Shown here piece after piece: positions 10,483 through 19,407 of a stretch of 64,000 bases of DNA; within the stretch, counting starts at the first letter, position 1, and the number at the start of each line of letters is the position of its first letter. The translations under genes and the position numbers were made by a program. The notes under the pieces are model-generated. The model ran no database searches. It had not been told where the DNA came from and worked only from the letters and a program-made list of their open reading frames with translations. The stretch comes from Desulfovibrio gilichinskyi (GTDB lineage Bacteria > Desulfobacterota > Desulfovibrionia > Desulfovibrionales > Desulfovibrionaceae), in NCBI RefSeq assembly GCF_900177375.1, contig NZ_FWZU01000006.1:62001-126000 (forward strand). The letters run 5' to 3'.

Positions 10483-11907
10483 TTATGGCAGAAGTGATCC
10501 TCCAGCTCCTAAAGCTAAATCAAAAACACTTGAAGGCATCAGTCCTAATGCTAAGACCAGCACGGAGAGAAGTCCTGCACCGACAAGACTGAAAGGTGAA
10601 GTATCCGGTAGTGGAGCTTCATCTTCTGCATCGTTGGTATAGGCATGGCGGACAAGGCCTAAGTAGTAATAGATTGAAATCGCGGTATTGATACCGGCTA
10701 TGATGATAAGCCAGTTGTAACCGTGATTCCACCCTGCGGAGAACAGAAACAGTTTACCCATAAATCCTGCCATTGGCGGCAAACCGACAAGGGCAAAAGC
10801 TCCTACTGCAAGAGCAAAAGCAAGCGTTGGAGCACGCTTATGCAAGCCGTCCAAATCCTTAAGCTTCAGATTGCGTCCGTCAACAGACACTCTGCTGACC
10901 ACCCAGAAACAAGTCAGGTTCATTGCAACATATGCCAAGGCATAAAAGCTTGCGGCAGCCAACCCTTCGGGTGTTCCAGAAACCAGACCGATCATAATGT
11001 AACCGGCATGGGCGACAGAAGAATAACCTAGAATTCTTTTCACATCGGTCTGTACCAATGCGGCAAGGTTACCGAATGTCATGGACAGTGCACCGAGCAC
11101 AGCCAGCATAGTTGTTATATCGTACCCGGGCTTAAACATTGTAGCTAAGCGAATCAGAATAACAATTGCGCCGAGCTTGGGCAGAGTCGCAACAAACGCG
11201 GCGGTTTCATTGCTTGTGCCTTCATAAACATCAGGACACCAGAAGTGAAACGGAAACAGCGCAAGCTTGTAAAACATTCCGATAAGAAACAATGACATAC
11301 CTGTGACAGCCATAGGAGAAGCGGCAAAGCTCCAGTTCCCTTTGACCAGTTCAGCAAGATAAGTGGTATGCATTCCTGCAAGAATATAAGAGAACCCGTA
11401 CAAGGCAAGAGCCGTAGCAACCGCTCCGAAGAGAATGTATTTAATACCCGCTTCAGCGGCGTCCTTGCTCTTAGCCCGCACTGCAATGATGGTGTAGAGA
11501 CTGTAAGAAGAAAGCTCCAAAGCGAGATACATAGTAATAAGTTCTACTGCGGAAGATAAGAGCATTAATCCCCATGCACTGAGTGCGAGGAACAGAAAAT
11601 AATCTGTAGTCTTTTCTTTATCCAAAGTAGGCTGACGGGTAGCATTAAGAACAGTTATAAAAAAACCTATGGCAATGGCGGCCTTAAAGAACTGGGATAA
11701 ATGGTCAACGCGGTATGAATCCCAGAAAACAAGACCTTGCGCTCCAACAGACACAACCGCGACCACCACGCCTAAAGCTGCTGCTATGGGAAGCAACGGT
11801 CCAACTTTAGTGCGCATCTTGGGGCTGCCGATGCTTTGAATAAAAAGCATGGCAATAACAAGAAACTGGTAGATTTCCGGTAAAATCAGATTCGGATTGA
11901 AAGTCAC
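10483..11907 (-). CDS. nuoN: Complex I subunit N (antiporter-like)
   Basis: A 474-residue membrane subunit with about 14 helices, one of the three standard proton-translocating antiporter-like subunits of respiratory complex I. The helix-5 glutamate is in MYLALELSSYSLYTII. The helix-7 lysine is in FLIGMFYKLALFPFHFW. The next segment, PDVYEGTSNETAAFVATLPK, carries the helix-8 lysine. DVKRILGYSSVAHAGY is the usual NuoN loop. It is the last gene of the operon. Length and motif order are normal. Confidence 0.95.
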   Translation of the reverse strand: MTFNPNLILPEIYQFLVIAMLFIQSIGSPKMRTKVGPLLPIAAALGVVVAVVSVGAQGLVFWDSYRVDHLSQFFKAAIAIGFFITVLNATRQPTLDKEKTTDYFLFLALSAWGLMLLSSAVELITMYLALELSSYSLYTIIAVRAKSKDAAEAGIKYILFGAVATALALYGFSYILAGMHTTYLAELVKGNWSFAASPMAVTGMSLFLIGMFYKLALFPFHFWCPDVYEGTSNETAAFVATLPKLGAIVILIRLATMFKPGYDITTMLAVLGALSMTFGNLAALVQTDVKRILGYSSVAHAGYIMIGLVSGTPEGLAAASFYALAYVAMNLTCFWVVSRVSVDGRNLKLKDLDGLHKRAPTLAFALAVGAFALVGLPPMAGFMGKLFLFSAGWNHGYNWLIIIAGINTAISIYYYLGLVRHAYTNDAEDEAPLPDTSPFSLVGAGLLSVLVLALGLMPSSVFDLALGAGGSLLP

Positions 11908-11925
11908 TTCAGTCTCTCCAGTTGT

Positions 11926-13461
11926 TTATTTGACTATGTTCTTGATGGAGTTCCAAGCCATATCCAACGGTCTTTCATCATCTATACTGACTGCCTGCGA
12001 CTTTGTATGCACATCATTTTGCAACTTGATAAGTGAGGCATCCATAACTTTAAAAGTGAGTGCCGGAGCAAGGCCGATGTAGAAAACAAACACAGCCGGA
12101 ATCGCAAGATAAGTCCACTCACGCAGATTCAAATCCTTCCAGCCTTTCCAGCTTGAAGGCCTGCCCCATGCAAGCTTAAGTGAAATACGAAGCATATAGG
12201 CTGCAGCAATCATGGCACCCGGAACAAGACATGCTCCGATCCACGGATTCTGCTCAAATGCTCCTATGAAAACCAGAATTTCACCGACAAAACTGTTGGT
12301 TCCGGGGAACCCGAATGATGACAGAGCAAATAGTCCCCAGAATCCCATATATGCAGGCATATACTTTCCGAGGCCGAGGTTGTCATAGATATCTCTACTG
12401 TGACTGCGCTCATAAATAGCTCCGATCATCATAAAGAGACCACCTGTGACAATCCCGTGGTTCAGCATCTGAAAGAGCGCACCTTCAAGCCCGTGAAGGT
12501 TGAAAAGGAAAATCCCCAGAGTGACAAAACCCATATGACTAACAGACGAGTAAGCAATAACTTTTTTAATATCATTTTGCCCCAGCGCAACCGCCCCGCC
12601 ATAGATTATGGAAGCCACAGAGATTGCGATCATCATCGGAGCAAAATATACACTTGCTGCCGGAGTAAGCGGCAGGTTGAATCTTAAAAATCCGTAAGTT
12701 CCCATTTTAAGAAGAACAGAAGCCAGAATAACTGAACCTGCTGTCGGCGCCTGAACATGTGCGGCAGGTAACCATGTGTGAAACGGAAACATGGGAACCT
12801 TGATCGCAAATGCCAGAGCAAGAGCCAGAAAAGCCCAGAACTGAAAGCCGAATGAAAAGGTTTTCTCCATCAGTTCCGGTATTGCAAATGTTCCGCCCGC
12901 AATTCTGAAAGCGACAATCGCAACCAGAAGGAGCGCACTACCTGCAAGTGTGTAAAGAAAGAACTTGAGAGAAGCGTATTTCCTTTCCGGTCCGCCCCAT
13001 ACAGCGATGAGCAGATACATAGGTATCAGCATTGCTTCCCAGAATACATAGAATAAAACCAGATCAAGAGAGGTAAAGACTCCCACACAGGCTGCTGTCA
13101 TAAACAGCAGACAGAAATGAAATTCTTTAACCCTTGTTTTTATATAGCTCCATGAACAGAGCACGCATAAGGGAAGAACCGCAATTGTCAGTACCACCAT
13201 AAGGAAACTGATGCCGTCCGTTCCAAGATAATATTCAATCCCCCACTGCTTCACCCAATTCATTCTCTCCACGAACTGAAACTCCGCCGAGCCGAGTTTA
13301 AATCCCATGAACAGAGGAATAGAAAGCAGGAGTTCTATGACTGACACGATCAGCGTATAAATCCGGACTGCGGAATCACCCCGGAAGAAAAACAATCCGA
13401 AGGCCGCCACAAGCGGAAAGAGTACGAGACTGGTCAGAATAGGATAAGCTACTTCTTGCAT
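11926..13461 (-). CDS. nuoM: Complex I subunit M (antiporter-like)
   Basis: A 511-residue subunit that carries protons across the inner membrane within complex I. The helix-5 glutamate is in FYVFWEAMLIPMYLLIAVWG, the helix-7 lysine in LAFAIKVPMFPFHTWLPAAH, and the helix-8 lysine in SVLLKMGTYGFLRF. The loop NDIKKVIAYSSVSHMGF is characteristic of NuoM. The soluble C-terminus of about 40 residues is rich in charged residues. It lies 15 bases after the NuoL-like gene and 18 bases before nuoN. All expected ionisable residues are present, so this subunit looks functional. Confidence 0.95.
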   Translation of the reverse strand: MQEVAYPILTSLVLFPLVAAFGLFFFRGDSAVRIYTLIVSVIELLLSIPLFMGFKLGSAEFQFVERMNWVKQWGIEYYLGTDGISFLMVVLTIAVLPLCVLCSWSYIKTRVKEFHFCLLFMTAACVGVFTSLDLVLFYVFWEAMLIPMYLLIAVWGGPERKYASLKFFLYTLAGSALLLVAIVAFRIAGGTFAIPELMEKTFSFGFQFWAFLALALAFAIKVPMFPFHTWLPAAHVQAPTAGSVILASVLLKMGTYGFLRFNLPLTPAASVYFAPMMIAISVASIIYGGAVALGQNDIKKVIAYSSVSHMGFVTLGIFLFNLHGLEGALFQMLNHGIVTGGLFMMIGAIYERSHSRDIYDNLGLGKYMPAYMGFWGLFALSSFGFPGTNSFVGEILVFIGAFEQNPWIGACLVPGAMIAAAYMLRISLKLAWGRPSSWKGWKDLNLREWTYLAIPAVFVFYIGLAPALTFKVMDASLIKLQNDVHTKSQAVSIDDERPLDMAWNSIKNIVK

Positions 13462-13476
13462 TTAGATCTCTCCAAT

Positions 13477-15249
13477 TTATCCAAGGTACCAGACAAGTCC
13501 GTAAATACAGAGCGCGAAGAAAACAGCCAGACCAAGGTAATCCTGTAGTCGTCCGGTTTGTATCTTAGCTCCGGTCCTGCCGATATTTCTTACCGTGTAG
13601 GCAGTTCCATCCACAACCGTATCAATCCCTTTGCGGTCGAACCATGATGATCCGGCAGCGAAGTCCATAAGAGCCCTGAGCCCGATAACTCTGTACACAG
13701 TGGTCCAGATCGAATCAGCCCATGCGACAGGGCGGCAGACCAACTGCAATCCGGCATTTCCGATAAACCTGTAAAGCTTATCGAAATCGAGGTTTCTGCC
13801 ATGATGAGGTATAATAATTTTTCTCATTACCCAGAAACCTGCGCCTGTGAAAGCAAGCAGCATTGCTGACTGCAACAGATGCCAAGGAGTGTAAGGAGTG
13901 TATTCAACCGGGAACGGAAGCAGTTTGTAAAGCATCTGAGGATAAACACCCTGAGCAAAACAGAGAGTTGCTGCAATTCCCATTGCCACATACATATTCT
14001 TAGGGATTTTGGTGAGCTTCAGTTCAGTCTTTGCAGGCTTATTAAAGAAAGCAAAGTAAGGAAGTTTTATACCAACCGAAAGGAACGTACCTACTGCGGC
14101 AATTTCAAGACCTATTGCAAGCAAAGTATGATGCGATTCAGCCGCGCCTGTTATGGTCATGGTTTTACTGATAAATCCGTTAAAGAACGGCATTCCCGAA
14201 ATGGAAACCGCCCCGACCATGTACAGCAAAACCACCCACGGAAGCCTTCCGACCAGACCGCCGAGCTTATCAAGATCAGCCGTACCCACTGAATACATCA
14301 GTGTTCCGACACTCATGAAGAGCAATCCTTTATAAAGGATATGTGCGTACGCATGGGCGACAGCCCCGTTCATACACATTGCTGTTCCGATTCCGATACC
14401 GGCAACCATGTACCCGACCTGAGAAACGATGTGGTAGGATAAAATCCTGCGCGCATTGTTTTCCATGGACGCGTAAAGTACTCCGTAAACCGCCATAAAT
14501 GTTCCGGCAACAGCCAGAATATATACTCCGGAAAACCCTCTGGCCAGTACATAGACGGCTGTTTTTGTTGTAAACGCACACATAAAAACTGCGCCCGGGA
14601 TGGTGGCTTCAGGATAAGCATCCGGCAGCCATGCATGCAGAGGAACAACAGCGGCGTTAACACAAAATCCTAACAGGATCAGCCAGTCGTAATACTGCAT
14701 TGCCGAAGGATCGACAGGCAGAAACGCAAAAGTACCTATTTCATGATATCTAAGCAGCAATCCGCCGAGCAGAAAAAGCCCGCCGAGCATGTGGAACAGA
14801 AAATATCTGAATCCTGCTGCGCTTGAAGTTTTAGTTCTGTGAAGCCAGACAAGGAATGTCGAAGCGACTGCCATTAGTTCCCAGAAGATAAAGAGAGTCA
14901 GATAATCTCCTGCAAATACACAACCGAATGATCCGGCGACATACAATGCCGCTGAAGCATGATGCGCTTTTTCCTTCACATGAAGGGAATAAATCATGCC
15001 GATCAACGATTGGATGGCAAAAACATTCGCAAACACCAGTGAGAGTTTGTCTACTCTGCCCAGAATCAGGGTATTTCCCAGATAAGGAATAATCCCGAAA
15101 CTGCCCATTGTTGCAGTGAACACAACCGCAATTGCAATAATAGGCGGGACAAGAAGCAGCCATTTCCAGTGTTGTCCCCTGAAAAACGGCAACGCCATAG
15201 CCAGAGCTATAAAGGCGACAGCCGGATGAAGAAATCCATTAATTTCCAT
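13477..15249 (-). CDS. NuoL-like / Na+/H+ antiporter subunit D-like complex I subunit
   Basis: A 590-residue subunit with about 16 helices. The start ATG at 15249 has GGAGG six bases upstream, and an ATG at 15252 is equally placed in frame; both overlap the end of the preceding small gene. The helix-5 Glu is in LFIFWELMAVASTFLVWLHR. At the helix-7 position, where NuoL normally has a Lys before the PLHxWLPDA motif, this protein reads FCVNAAVVPLHAWLPDAY, with no Lys. The helix-8 Lys is present in AFTTKTAVYVLARG. The C-terminus GRTGAKIQTGRLQDYLGLAV matches the lateral-arm end of NuoL, so it probably fills the NuoL position. Some annotations would call it an MrpD-type antiporter. Confidence 0.85.
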   Translation of the reverse strand: MEINGFLHPAVAFIALAMALPFFRGQHWKWLLLVPPIIAIAVVFTATMGSFGIIPYLGNTLILGRVDKLSLVFANVFAIQSLIGMIYSLHVKEKAHHASAALYVAGSFGCVFAGDYLTLFIFWELMAVASTFLVWLHRTKTSSAAGFRYFLFHMLGGLFLLGGLLLRYHEIGTFAFLPVDPSAMQYYDWLILLGFCVNAAVVPLHAWLPDAYPEATIPGAVFMCAFTTKTAVYVLARGFSGVYILAVAGTFMAVYGVLYASMENNARRILSYHIVSQVGYMVAGIGIGTAMCMNGAVAHAYAHILYKGLLFMSVGTLMYSVGTADLDKLGGLVGRLPWVVLLYMVGAVSISGMPFFNGFISKTMTITGAAESHHTLLAIGLEIAAVGTFLSVGIKLPYFAFFNKPAKTELKLTKIPKNMYVAMGIAATLCFAQGVYPQMLYKLLPFPVEYTPYTPWHLLQSAMLLAFTGAGFWVMRKIIIPHHGRNLDFDKLYRFIGNAGLQLVCRPVAWADSIWTTVYRVIGLRALMDFAAGSSWFDRKGIDTVVDGTAYTVRNIGRTGAKIQTGRLQDYLGLAVFFALCIYGLVWYLG

Positions 15250-15499
15250 CATCTTCCTCCGGTCCCACAAGGAAAGGTTGTAAGAGAACCTTCATCAAAA
15301 AAACCATCGCTACAGAAACTCCAAGGCCGAATAAAGCCCAGAATCCTGGATAAATATCATAATGATATTCAGGATGGTGAGGATGAATGAAGAAATTCAG
15401 TGCCAGTAACACAACAAGAAAGATGGCAAATGCCCTTTTCCACATTGTGAGATTCTTTGTGCGCTGGGTTTCAAACCAGTTTCCGAAACTGTTGCTCAT
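15239..15499 (-). CDS. Small two-helix membrane protein in the nuo operon
   Basis: An 86-residue protein I do not recognise as a standard complex I subunit. It has two hydrophobic helices (about residues 21-38 and 51-72) separated by a His/Tyr-rich loop, HPHHPEYHYDIYP, and an acidic C-terminus ending in EEDDGN. Its end overlaps the start of the NuoL-like gene by 11 bases, and it begins 12 bases after the upstream MrpD-like gene, so it is translated as part of the operon. An accessory or stabilising role for the extra antiporter module is inference from position only. Confidence 0.75.
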   Translation of the reverse strand: MSNSFGNWFETQRTKNLTMWKRAFAIFLVVLLALNFFIHPHHPEYHYDIYPGFWALFGLGVSVAMVFLMKVLLQPFLVGPEEDDGN

Positions 15500-15511
15500 G
15501 CCAAACGCTCC

Positions 15512-17005
15512 TTAGAATTTTCCGAAGACGTTGATAAACTGTAAAAACGTCTGGGGATAAAGGCCCAGCCAGACGGAAATCAATGCCGTAGTAAATAGCG
15601 GAATAACCATGGTGAGAGGAGCTTCACTGTATTGCTCAAGATTAGCACCCTCAGCCGGAGCTTTAAAAAACGCTCTATAAATAATAGGAGCGAAATATCC
15701 GGCATTCAGGAAGGTACTGGCTAAAAGTGCAATCAGAAGTCCCCATTGTCCAATGGTTACAGCCCCCTTGATCAGATACCATTTGGTTACAAATCCACAA
15801 ACAGGCGGAACACCGATCATGGACAGCGAAGCAATTGCAAATGCTCCGAATGTCCACGGCATTCGTCGTCCAAGCCCGTCCATTTTGCTTATTTCTCTGA
15901 TGTGGGTCGCCACATAAATAGACCCTGCCCCGAAGAACAATGTGATTTTGGAAAAGGCGTGATGAGCAATATGCATCAACCCGCCCTGCACAGCTTCAGG
16001 GGTGAGCATGGCAACACCTACAATGATGTATGAGAGCTGACTGACCGTTGAATATGCCAGCCGTGCTTTAATATCATCTTTAGTAAGCGCAATCAGTGAA
16101 GCTGTAATAATGGTAAACGCCGCAAGGTATGCGGTAGGAAGTCCGAGTCCTAGTTTATCCATGAGATCCACACCGAATCCTGAAAGGATAACGCGTGAAA
16201 CCGAGAACACCCCGGCTTTAACAACTGCCACTGCATGCAGCAAAGCTGAAACAGGAGTCGGAGCAACCATCGCCGACGGCAGCCAGTTATGCAGAGGCAT
16301 CAATGCTGCCTTTGCAAGACCTGCAAGGTAAAGGACATAAGTTATAGTTACTAAGGTCGGATTTGCATCGGCAGGGAAAATACCATGCTGAATGTTTCCG
16401 ATGTTGAAATCAAGAGTTCCAGCCAGCACGTAGGTAAGAACCATCGCCGGAAGGAAAAATAATTTTGATGTACCCATGAGGTAAATCATGTATTTTCTTG
16501 CCCCGTTGAAAGAAACATCATCCTGATGATGAGCTACCAGCGGGTAAGTAAATACCGAAATAACTTCGTAGAAAAGGTACAGCGTGAAAATATTAGCGGA
16601 AAAAGCAACCCCGAGTGCTCCGAAAATGGCAACGGCAAAGCAGAAGTAATATCTGGTCTGCGCGTGTTCATTCAGGGTTCGCATGTAACCTATGTTGTAG
16701 CTGGTTGCAAAAATCCACAAAAGTGATGCAACCAGTGCAAAAACAAATGCCAGCCCGTCAGCTGCAAAAGAAACATTGATGCCGGGCATAATAGTAAAGA
16801 GTGTATATTCTCTTATTGTTCCTTGAAGAACTGCCGGAACCATGGATGCAACTGAAATAAATGCTAATATTCCGGCCCAGACAGAAACCGCCTCTCTTCT
16901 GTTCTGATTATCGCGAAACAACCAGATCAAGATCGGCGCAACCATTGTTATTGCAAGCGGAATGAGCATACGTGTACTGTTGATGAATTCATTGCTAACT
17001 GTCAT
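15512..17005 (-). CDS. Extra antiporter-like subunit (MrpD/NuoL-type) of complex I
   Basis: A 497-residue membrane protein with about 14 helices. It has the complete antiporter set: helix-5 Glu in FTLYLFYEVISVFTYPLV, helix-7 Lys in LAGLAKAALMPLHNWLPSAM, then APTPVSALLHAVAVVKAG with the His and Lys of helix 8. KDDIKARLAYSTVSQLSY is the usual loop. It lacks the long lateral C-terminal helix of NuoL. It lies four bases downstream of nuoK, where nuoL normally begins, and a separate NuoL-like gene follows. It therefore appears to be a fourth antiporter subunit added to the usual three. Confidence 0.88.
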   Translation of the reverse strand: MTVSNEFINSTRMLIPLAITMVAPILIWLFRDNQNRREAVSVWAGILAFISVASMVPAVLQGTIREYTLFTIMPGINVSFAADGLAFVFALVASLLWIFATSYNIGYMRTLNEHAQTRYYFCFAVAIFGALGVAFSANIFTLYLFYEVISVFTYPLVAHHQDDVSFNGARKYMIYLMGTSKLFFLPAMVLTYVLAGTLDFNIGNIQHGIFPADANPTLVTITYVLYLAGLAKAALMPLHNWLPSAMVAPTPVSALLHAVAVVKAGVFSVSRVILSGFGVDLMDKLGLGLPTAYLAAFTIITASLIALTKDDIKARLAYSTVSQLSYIIVGVAMLTPEAVQGGLMHIAHHAFSKITLFFGAGSIYVATHIREISKMDGLGRRMPWTFGAFAIASLSMIGVPPVCGFVTKWYLIKGAVTIGQWGLLIALLASTFLNAGYFAPIIYRAFFKAPAEGANLEQYSEAPLTMVIPLFTTALISVWLGLYPQTFLQFINVFGKF

Positions 17006-17009
17006 ATGA

Positions 17010-17318
17010 TCAACCCTTCAGCCTTGAAACAACATCTGTTTCAGTACTTTTGAACCGTTTTGCAACGACCACAATAATTGCAAGTACAAGTGTGGCCTCG
17101 GCAGCAGCCAGTCCCATGACAAAAAGAGTAGCTATCTGCCCTGTCGCACTATCGGCTGCGGTCAATTGTGATGCTGAAACAATGGAAAGCCCGGCTCCAT
17201 TGAGCATAAGTTCCACCGAAATGAGCATCCCTACCAAACTCTTGCGCCAGACAATTCCGTAAAGACCTATTGCCAGCAGTCCAAGAGCCACAAGCTGATA
17301 CATCATGAGCGGACTCAT
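17010..17318 (-). CDS. nuoK: Complex I subunit K
   Basis: A 102-residue three-helix subunit (usual length about 100). The conserved membrane glutamates are in LVGMLISVELMLNGAGLS and MGLAAAEATLVLAIIV; they belong to the E-channel that links quinone reduction to the antiporter subunits. Its start overlaps the nuoJ stop by four bases. Confidence 0.95.
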   Translation of the reverse strand: MSPLMMYQLVALGLLAIGLYGIVWRKSLVGMLISVELMLNGAGLSIVSASQLTAADSATGQIATLFVMGLAAAEATLVLAIIVVVAKRFKSTETDVVSRLKG

Positions 17319-17836
17319 TCAGCTGCCCTCCCTTTTTTTTCGAAAGCAAGCAGCACAGCTCCGGCCATTGCCGCCAGCAGAACCACTGAAATAAGTTCGA
17401 AGGCAAGCGAATAATTATCAAGCAGACCTTTACCTAAGACAGCAAGAGGAACTTCTACCGGAAGTTTAATACTTACCGGCTGATAATTAACGACTACCAA
17501 TCCGATTACAAAGACCGGCGAAATAAATGCCAGTGCGGACAGCAAGGCTTTTCCGGGTCTGCGAGCACCTGATTCAATCCCTTGAGCATCAGCCCTGCTG
17601 AGCATGATGGCAAAAAAGATTAAAACACAGACTGCGCCCACGTAGATAAGTATCTGCATAAAAGCCATAAACGGTGCAGCCATCAGCAAATACATTCCGG
17701 CAACACCCATCAAAGATGTTATAAGCCCGACCATTGCCCGAACCAGACTGTGCGCCCCGACCGCAAAACACCCTCCGCCGAGAACCAGCAGCGTGTACAC
17801 AACGAAAGCGATTTTAGCCAACAGTTCCATAATCAA
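17315..17836 (-). CDS. nuoJ: Complex I subunit J
   Basis: A 173-residue five-helix subunit. The third-helix region shows FMAFMQILIYVGAVCVLIFF, the conserved NuoJ motif with the Tyr of the pi-bulge helix. An acidic residue in the last hydrophobic segment (YSLAFELISVVLLAAMAGAV) also fits. Its start overlaps the end of nuoI by four bases. Confidence 0.94.
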   Translation of the reverse strand: MIMELLAKIAFVVYTLLVLGGGCFAVGAHSLVRAMVGLITSLMGVAGMYLLMAAPFMAFMQILIYVGAVCVLIFFAIMLSRADAQGIESGARRPGKALLSALAFISPVFVIGLVVVNYQPVSIKLPVEVPLAVLGKGLLDNYSLAFELISVVLLAAMAGAVLLAFEKKGRAAE

Positions 17837-18402
17837 TCTTCCCTCGTTGAATTTTCAGGTTCATTGGGAGGCGTCTTAGCCTTAGCTTGGGTGGCAAGAC
17901 GAGCCAGAAGATCCATTTTAAAAGCGTTGCGATCAGTTGAAGCGAGATACACATTGCTGGAATATCTCAGCGATTTAACCGGACAGTTTTCAGAGCACAA
18001 TCCGCAAAGTGAACAAAGCGTATAATCATAAATAAATTTAGAAGGTTTTTTCGGAGCTTTCGGCTTTTCAACCTTTTCTCCGCGCGCTTCCGCCTCTTTC
18101 ATCACCTGTAATTCTTCTTCAGTCGGAACAGGATCTTTCGCCTTGAGAACTGTAAGACACTTACTGGGACAGACAGTAACGCACATCATACACGCTATAC
18201 ATTTTGGCGAAGCCGGATCCTTCGGTTTACCCACCAGTTCCAACGGACCTCTGAAACCTTCTAATTGCGCTTCTGTAACAGTTTCACGCGGATAGTGCAG
18301 AGTAATCTGCTTATCTGCAAAATTCTTCCCCGTAATTTTGAGCCCGACAACAAGACTCCAAAGTCCTGTGACGTTTTCCCATATCCTTTTAATTGCGGTC
18401 AT
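17833..18402 (-). CDS. nuoI: Complex I subunit I, 2x[4Fe-4S]
   Basis: A 189-residue peripheral-arm subunit that carries clusters N6a and N6b. The first ferredoxin motif is CIACMMCVTVCPSKC and the second CSLCGLCSENCPVKSL. Between them is an unusually charged insertion of about 35 residues, rich in Lys and Glu (about residues 84-120). With no nuoE, F or G in this operon, electrons must come from a partner other than the normal NADH module; a ferredoxin or another soluble donor that docks near these clusters is plausible. Confidence 0.94.
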   Translation of the reverse strand: MTAIKRIWENVTGLWSLVVGLKITGKNFADKQITLHYPRETVTEAQLEGFRGPLELVGKPKDPASPKCIACMMCVTVCPSKCLTVLKAKDPVPTEEELQVMKEAEARGEKVEKPKAPKKPSKFIYDYTLCSLCGLCSENCPVKSLRYSSNVYLASTDRNAFKMDLLARLATQAKAKTPPNEPENSTRED

Positions 18403-18418
18403 TATATCACCACCTGAT

Positions 18419-19390
18419 TCAAGAAAGCTTGGTTACAAAGGCAGTTATCAACAAATTAAGCAATGCAAGCGGCATGAGCCACTTCCAGTTGATATTCAAA
18501 AGCTGGTCAAAGCGGACTCTTGGGAAAGTCCAGCGCAACCAGATCATTATCAGCAGGAGAACATATACTTTTGCAAGAAACCACCAGCTTCCGTCAAAGA
18601 AAGGTCCGTGCCATCCGCCGAGGAAAAGGGCTACCGCAACTGAACAGACAACAATCATGTTGGCGTATTCAGCGAGAAAAAACAGTCCGAATCCCATTCC
18701 CGAATATTCTGTGTGAAAACCCGCGGTCAGTTCACTTTCTGCTTCAGGAAGGTCAAACGGAGCACGGTTTGTTTCTCCGAGAGCACTGACAAAATAAATG
18801 ATAAAAGCTAAAGGCTGCAAGACTGCATTCCACTGCCACGGCCAGCCTCCCTGACCCTGTACAATTTCAGACAAATTCAAACTTCCTGTCTGAAAAGCTA
18901 TTGCCAGAACAGCCAATAACAGCGGGATTTCATACGCAACAGACTGAGCTACCGCACGCGCAGCTCCGAGCATTCCGTATTTATTATTAGATCCCCAGCC
19001 CGCAAGACAGAGGGCTAAAACATTAAGACCTGAAAACGCTAATATTAAAAGCAGCCCCAAATTCATTTCCATTCCCGTAGCTATAGGGCCGAACGGAATT
19101 GGAACAAAAAGTAATAGTGCCGGTAGAAATGAGATTATCGGGGCCAACCAGAAAAGAAACCCATCCGCACTTTTCGGAGTGAAAAGTTGCTTGCCGATCA
19201 ATTTCACAGCGTCAGCAAGAGGCTGCAAAAGACCATGCGGACCAACTTCAAAAGGCCCCGGTCTACGCTGGATATGTCCCGCCACCTTACGTTCAAGGTA
19301 AACCAGAACAAGTCCGTTAAGCCCGACGAATGCGGCAATAGCCACAAGAGCAATCAGTAATTTTACCAGTTCAACGGGTATTTGAGACAT
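18419..19390 (-). CDS. nuoH: Complex I subunit H
   Basis: A 323-residue membrane subunit that forms part of the quinone-binding chamber (usual length 320-350). Typical features are [20 protein letters not shown] after the first helix, [35 protein letters not shown] with the acidic loop residues, and [19 protein letters not shown]. The C-terminal [19 protein letters not shown] is also standard. It follows nuoD by 17 bases. Confidence 0.96.
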   Translation of the reverse strand: MSQIPVELVKLLIALVAIAAFVGLNGLVLVYLERKVAGHIQRRPGPFEVGPHGLLQPLADAVKLIGKQLFTPKSADGFLFWLAPIISFLPALLLFVPIPFGPIATGMEMNLGLLLILAFSGLNVLALCLAGWGSNNKYGMLGAARAVAQSVAYEIPLLLAVLAIAFQTGSLNLSEIVQGQGGWPWQWNAVLQPLAFIIYFVSALGETNRAPFDLPEAESELTAGFHTEYSGMGFGLFFLAEYANMIVVCSVAVALFLGGWHGPFFDGSWWFLAKVYVLLLIMIWLRWTFPRVRFDQLLNINWKWLMPLALLNLLITAFVTKLS

Positions 19391-19407
19391 ATCGATACTT
19401 CCTCACT

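Noticed and set aside
13879-14292. 137-codon open frame antisense to the NuoL-like gene
   Set aside because: The composition is basic and unlike a protein; the other strand encodes a conserved subunit.
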